64,000 bases of DNA from Hygrophila difformis. Lineage: Eukaryota > Streptophyta > Magnoliopsida > Lamiales > Acanthaceae. The stretch is taken from contig JAOANR010000002.1 of the NCBI GenBank assembly GCA_030278955.1, positions 9,537,982-9,601,981 on the forward strand. Reading direction: 5' to 3'. Made by a program: the position numbers and the translations under genes. Shown in pieces: positions 58,974-64,000 of the stretch. Within the stretch, counting starts at the first letter, position 1; each line of letters starts with the position of its first letter. The notes below the pieces were generated by a model that worked only from the letters and a program-made list of their open reading frames with translations, did no database searches and was not told where the DNA came from.

Positions 58974-59113
58974 TGTTAGAATTGGAGAATAAAATGGATC
59001 TATTACTGAAAACTATGAGAGTACACAGATATATATTTACAATTGTGGGCCGGACAATAATGTTGGGCCAATAACTAAAAACTATATAACAATTACAACA
59101 ATTATATTTAACA
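58974..59113 (-). repeat. 5' LTR of the truncated copia element
   Basis: 140 bp, starting TGTTAGAATTGGAG and ending ATATTTAACA. On the minus strand it is directly followed by a PBS-like TAGTATCAAAGCC (plus 58961-58973), a two-mismatch form of the iMet site. Confidence 0.82.
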
Positions 59114-59118
59114 TATCT

Positions 59119-59494
59119 ACTTTAAACTTCAAAAGATATACATAAGATTTAGATTTACTGGAAGATCTTATAAAATCTCTTCCATCGTACCTCACGGTCC
59201 GCCACAACTCACTTTCCGATTGCGGTTCGAAAAGCAGCCACGTTGGCCGAAACCTGCTGCTTATAAACCGGTAAGTTAATTATAGTTCTGTGTCTGTATC
59301 ACTCCATCTTGTGGCTGCTTCGGTGTATGCATCTATTTATGGCGTTTTGTCTTCTCAGAACCGATTCACTAACCTTTTGCCATAACTCACCTTCTCTGAA
59401 AGGGGTTTCGCAACATACCGAGAATTCAGAGTTTTGAACGCATAAAGGGTTTCACATCGGAAGTTACCAGAAAGGGGTTTCACACCTGAGTTTT
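59119..59494 (+). other. Non-coding or possible exon segment right of the composite element
   Basis: 59165-59272 is more GC-rich and ends in ACCG before GTAAGT, which could be a splice donor. No recognised protein. From about 59400 it grades into the tandem repeat. Confidence 0.25.
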
Positions 59495-60308
59495 GTGTAC
59501 ATGACTAAGTGTGCCATTCTGTGTACAAATACTTGACATTCTATTTCCCCAAATGAAGCATTATGTTTTTTTTAGGAAAAGATTTGTAAACATGCATTCT
59601 GTTTTCCAATCTGAACCATTCTGTTTTCCTATCATGAACATTTTGTGTCCTATAGTAACCATTCTGTCTAAAAGATAACAACTGGAGATTGTGTGCCATT
59701 ATGTATACATGACTACGTGTGTCATTCTGTGTACATATACTTGACATTTTATTTAATCAAATGAAGCATTATGTTTTTTTAGGGAAAGATTTGTAAACAT
59801 GCATTCTGTTTTCCAATCTGAAACATTCTGTTTTCCTATCATGAACATTATGTGTCCTATAGTAACCATTCTGTCTTAAAGATAACTGGAGACTGTGTGC
59901 CATTATGTATACATGACTAAGTGTGCCATTCTGTGTACAGATACTTGGCATTCTATTTCCCCAAATGAAGCATTATGTTTTTTTAGGGAAAGATTTGTAA
60001 ACATGCATTCTGTTTTCCAATCTGAAACATTCTATTTTTTTTCCTATCATGAACATTCAGTGTCCTATAGTAACCTTTCAGTCTTAAAAGATAATAACTG
60101 GAGACTGTGTCATTATGTGTACATGACTAAGTGTGCCATTCTGTGTACAGATACTTGACATTATGTTTCCCCAAATGAAGCATTATGTTCTTTTATGGAA
60201 AGATTTGTAAACATGCATTCTGTTTTCATATCTGAAGCATTCTGCTTTTCCTTCATGAACATTTTGTGTCCTATAGTAACCATTCTGTCTTAAAAGATAA
60301 TAACTGAA
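59495..60308. repeat. Tandem repeat of ~205 bp, about four copies
   Basis: Units start at ATGACTAAGTGTGCCATT near 59501, 59709 (diverged), 59913 and 60123, giving spacings of 208, 204 and 210 bp. Each unit contains TGAAGCATTATGTT, GATTTGTAAACATGCATTCT and AGTAACCATTCTGTCT, and within it the word CATTCTGT recurs. Short frames inside it on both strands are repeat artefacts. Confidence 0.9.
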
Positions 60309-60776
60309 GAAATAGAAACTTTTGAAATTCAACCCGGGTATTCACCCTGAAACAATCATAGCAAAATTTACATATTCAGAAAGAAAGAAGGTGATGATGA
60401 CCCGGACCAATTTTTTTATTATCTAAACTCAGGGATGAGATAGGAAAAGACTCAATTATCCCTACACTCAATATAAACCGTTAGATCAAAACTCTATCCA
60501 AAAGACTGAAAATAAACCCAGTATATACTTAACCAGAATAGGATTTTCAATGTAATTTCTGTTCATTAAGCCTTAAAGGGCTATGTTTATAAGATGGGAA
60601 AAATCCTAAATACTAGTAGAGATTTTAGCCTCAAAATTTCAGTTGGCGTTCTAACAACTTTGTGTTGCCTGTTGTTCGTTTAAGGAAATACGGAATGCAC
60701 TGGCAACCCAAGGATATGGGGATTTCTACCCAAACGGCCAACTGTTGGGGTCGAACTCAATGTGAATCGCACCCCT

Positions 60777-60844
<68 letters not shown>

Positions 60845-61224
60845 GTTGAATTGAAGGGCCAGCGATTTCTGAGGTACAGCCTCACGATATTTCATTACAA
60901 GGCGATGGCTGGCTGATGGCTACTGGATGCCAGAATGACCAACTGTGGTACCATTTTCCCTAGTTGCGATCATCAGGTCATTGTCTGATCACAATGTGTA
61001 TCATACTATTTGATTTTACTATATTTTGTATCTCGTTCAAACAAAGCACAATTACAGCGCCTGGTATCCTGTCCAAATTCCCATAACCAACAAAACTCGG
61101 GGAAGTAATAAATTACTAATATACCCGTCCCAAAACTCTCAAATCTTTCAATGCGAGACCATTTATGTGTAGCTCAGCAGTGGTGTTCTCAGTAACCTTT
61201 GACAAAATTTGGATGATGCTTCAC
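60309..61224. other. Intergenic sequence with (GA)n microsatellite, 3' side of the helicase gene
   Basis: About 60782-60840 is a near-perfect GA repeat of ~29 units. Part of 61100-61224 should be 3' UTR of the minus-strand helicase. No other gene is recognised; a frame through the GA repeat is not credible. Confidence 0.6.
60782..60840. repeat. (GA)n microsatellite
   Basis: Uninterrupted alternating GA for about 59 bases. Confidence 0.95.
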
Positions 61225-64000
61225 TCATGAAGATTTACTGATGGCCCGCTTCTTGGATTTCACTTTATGTTTACTCTGGTTATCATCTCTCTTCCGCTTC
61301 TTCACCTGCTTTCGGATTGATTTGTTGACCAACGAGGGCTGTTCTTTTAACCCAAAACTTTTAGCCACGTGCCCCAGATGGAGCTTCTTCACTGTGAAAA
61401 TCTGTTTAAGCTCACCACGGTGGGCAGTATAAGCACGCACCCATGAGGAAAATGCGTCCATGGCCAGTTTCTTGATCTTTGGCTGATGACAAAAATCGAA
61501 GAAAAACATTAATGCAAAGAGATCAATCAATCAATCCTAGAGATGAGATCAGTTGCTAAGCAGTGCATATCCAGTCATGTCTAGGCATCACGTAAAATAA
61601 TAAAGCCAAAATTAGTGTTCACTACAAATGGTTGCGCCTATCAAATTATCTTGGAAAAGTGACGACAACCATCCAAGAAATTACCTCATCACTTGCTAAA
61701 TGTTATTTATCAGACGTTACCAAAATTCCATTTTATTTACAGTTTATGAAAGGATTAAAGGGAAACATGAATCAGAGGACACACTCGTTTTACTTATCCA
61801 GACAGTTTGTTTACGGTCACACCTGAGTGAAGTTTGATTTGTATTAACAATGCTGTAAAAAACTAATGGGGACACTACATTTGTTGTCCTTCAAATCTAA
61901 AGATGTGGCAAAACAAGGACAACTAGATATGGATGCGGTACATTTAGTTCAATAATTGTCAAGATTGAGTAACTTGAGGACAAACGAATCTTTAGGTCAC
62001 ATTGGCCTAGACTGCAGAGCATCACATGTGGAATACATGATCAATGTACCACAAGGCCACAATTATCATGTCTTAGTGATGGCATAATATGGGATGCCGT
62101 CTTCTGGTAACTACCACATCATCAAAGGTGGTTATTAGATGGTTATCTAATCGACTATTGCATTCTACACATGATGCTTTGCGGAACAGGACAGTGAGTT
62201 TGGACCAAATCAGCGATTGAGAGACAATGTCTCCTCAAATTATATAATTTTGATCATTATTGAACTAAATATGCCACATCCATTATCCACGTGTCCTTGT
62301 TTTAGCAAAACCAAACATATGAAGGACAGCAAATGTAATTTTCTCCTAAAACATGGAAAACTTGTCTTAACAGATGCAGCATAAAATTAGGGTCATGGCA
62401 TTACCTCCACCGCTATGAAGGATTCTAATCCTCTCTGCAATGCAACCAACCATGGATGCATTTCTATCGAAACAAACTTCTTAGCCGCCTGGTGCTTTTG
62501 GCTGGAAAAAGAGAAGCTATTCAGAAGTTTAAGAAGGGGATACTCCGTCAGAGTCACACCATGTTTTTCCAGGTCCTTTAAATAATCTATTTCAATGGGC
62601 TGTAGGAACAATATTGAATCTCCTTTCTCACCCAACCTAGCAGTTCTCCCAACCCTGCCATGGTAAAAATAGCATAAGAACTAATGTTGATAAAGAGAAC
62701 CAAACAAATTTGAGGAGAAAAGGTCCTGAAGGAACAAAGAGAATGTACTTGAACAAAAGCCATCCTCCATTGAGATCAATAACCCATTTCTAATATTTGG
62801 ACATAATTTAAAAGTGTTTTATTAGAATGAATAGTGATTGAACAGTGAAAGGAAATATTTGACTTGACTTTCATTATCATACATATAAAGTATTATGCAA
62901 TGATGGGAATTGGGATCATGGGATGATATGAATGCATCTGGGATGTAGGGCTTTGTAAGTTTATAAAAATTAAAAATAAAAACTTAAATCTTAATAGAGC
63001 CAACGGTCGATTTATTATTAAATTTATGTATTTTATTTTTAAAATGAGAAAAATAAAGTAAAAATGTTAGCAAGTGCTGAAAAGTATTTTTTTTTGGAAA
63101 AACGAGAAATAAAGATGCAAAACATAGATCCAAACCCATCCAATTTTCGCTGTATAATGTGCCACGAACTCAACTTGGACAAAATTTGAAGGAGATTAAA
63201 AAAAAACAAAAGATGGATCATCAAGATGGATTAGTTGATATAGAAATTCACATTCAATCATCACAATTCAGTCCAGCATAAAAATTTGAAAATAAAATTC
63301 ACATTGTTGCTTAAGTAACCCCAATGGCACAACCACCACTTGCCATGGAAAAGAATAGATATACCTGTGAACATATTCAGTAGCTTCTCCGGGGGAATCA
63401 TACTGTATAATACATCTGACTTTTGGGAAATCCAGGCCTCTAGCAGAAACATCCGTAGAAAATAGGAGCGCTGACTTCACTGTCTTGAATGTCTGGAATG
63501 TTGTTTTACGATCCTCATGATTCATGTTTCCATGTAAACGTAATGTTTTGCATTTCAAGAATGTTTGTTTTACTTCTGTTTCTGGTTGCGATGTGATAGA
63601 AGACCGAAATTCACTTGTAAGAGAATAATGAAAGTCAACAGCATCACAAGTAGAAAAAAATACCACAACCTGCACAGCAAAAGGCACTGTTAGGGGTGGC
63701 TAGAAGACAAATCAAGTGCATTTCAGATAGTGTATTAAAAGGAAAACCAGGTTTATACATCAAAAGGCACACGTTTATCAAGAAACAATAAGAAGTTGGA
63801 CATAATCCACACAGAGACTCAGGGAGTCCAGGAAAAGGGGCGGGATTGTAACCTGTTGTGGATAATATGTCAAAGATCATTAATATCATGATTAATTTTT
63901 CTAATTATATAATAGAATCACTAATGCATCCAGATTTACGGGCCATAAAGGTTATAAAAACAGAGAAAGTACAGAAAAGATACCAGTATAAAGTATAAAC
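61225..64000 (-). CDS. RH17: DEAD-box ATP-dependent RNA helicase, RH17/DBP7-like, 3' exons (5' part off window)
   Basis: Three exons are visible on the minus strand: 63669-63365, 62654-62405 and 61482-61225, with the upstream exons beyond the right edge. All junctions are AG/GT and the phases fit (the HR codon of motif VI is split between the first two). They encode the second RecA-like lobe: [29 protein letters not shown], motif [14 protein letters not shown], motif VI YVHR then VGRTARLG. Then comes a DUF4217-type tail ([36 protein letters not shown]) and a Lys/Arg-rich end ([18 protein letters not shown]). This combination is that of plant RH17, the relative of yeast Dbp7 and human DDX31. 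Family members are nucleolar and act in large-subunit ribosome assembly. No stop or frameshift is seen in these exons. Confidence 0.85.

Larger units (their letters stand above)
55112..59113 (-). mobile_element. Composite element: TRIM joined to a copia gag-RT body
   Basis: From right to left on the minus strand: a 140 bp copia LTR (58974-59113), PBS, gag, protease, integrase and RT, abruptly ending near 55396; then 66 bp of a different LTR (55330-55395), its own PBS (55317-55329), an 87 bp internal stretch with a polypurine tract, and a full 118 bp LTR (55112-55229). The two outer LTRs are unrelated beyond TGTTAGAA and TTTAACA, yet the outer flanks are both tatct (55107-55111 and 59114-59118). 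RNase H and the copia 3' LTR are missing. Confidence 0.8.

Noticed and set aside
60662..60916. 84-residue ORF through the GA repeat
   Set aside because: Arg-Glu repeat is an artefact of the (GA)n microsatellite.
63039..63224. Small ORF between helicase exons
   Set aside because: AT-rich intron sequence of the helicase gene; flanked by consistent splice sites on both neighbouring exons.

Overview
The window is plant nuclear DNA, most likely from a eudicot. It is AT-rich and dominated by nested transposable elements of plant lineages: Athila-type and chromovirus Ty3/gypsy, Ty1/copia, L1 LINE, Helitron, Stowaway, hAT and Mutator MITEs, tRNA-derived SINEs and a TRIM. Only one clear host gene is seen, the 3' part of a DEAD-box RNA helicase of the RH17/DBP7 type at 61.2-64.0 kb on the minus strand. 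The species cannot be named from the sequence alone.

Layout. 1-12,476: most of a minus-strand Athila-type element (5' LTR 10375-12476, tRNA-Asp-type PBS, gag-pro, pol, env-like ORF); its 3' LTR lies off the left edge. 12.5-17.2 kb: non-coding DNA carrying a TIR element, an adjacent hAT element, SINEs and a Stowaway MITE. 17,262-24,107: a degenerate Helitron with helicase remnants; inside it sits a Stowaway MITE that is itself split by a 2.6 kb solo LTR. 24.1-25.7 kb: a repeat pair and an unrecognised segment. 25,743-about 41,100: a minus-strand L1 LINE whose ORF1 is split by a 9.55 kb chromovirus (30665-40216, CRM-like), whose integrase is in turn split by a 565 bp hAT MITE. 41.1-45.2 kb: intergenic DNA with a SINE. 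45,195-52,274: a Stowaway MITE split by a complete but coding-defective copia element (45400-52217). 52,449-53,122: a long-TIR Mutator-like MITE. 55,112-59,113: a minus-strand copia gag-RT body joined to a TRIM. The outer ends are two unrelated LTRs, yet both are flanked by the same 5 bp. 59.5-60.3 kb: four copies of a ~205 bp tandem repeat. 61.2-64.0 kb: the helicase gene.

The nesting gives relative ages: LINE, then chromovirus, then hAT MITE; Helitron, then Stowaway, then a retroelement later reduced to a solo LTR; Stowaway, then copia. LTR pairs read by eye differ by roughly 1.5% (copia) and 1.7% (chromovirus), so those insertions are fairly young although every pol is broken. Long env-like and RT-RNase H-integrase frames remain open in the Athila-type element, but gag-pro-pol carries two stops and a frameshift.

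The observations most worth following are the composite TRIM/copia element, the ~90 bp palindromic tandem repeat used in three places of the Athila-type element, the palindrome clusters in the chromovirus LTR and leader, and the copia element whose gag frame is open from inside its LTR with no recognisable primer-binding site.
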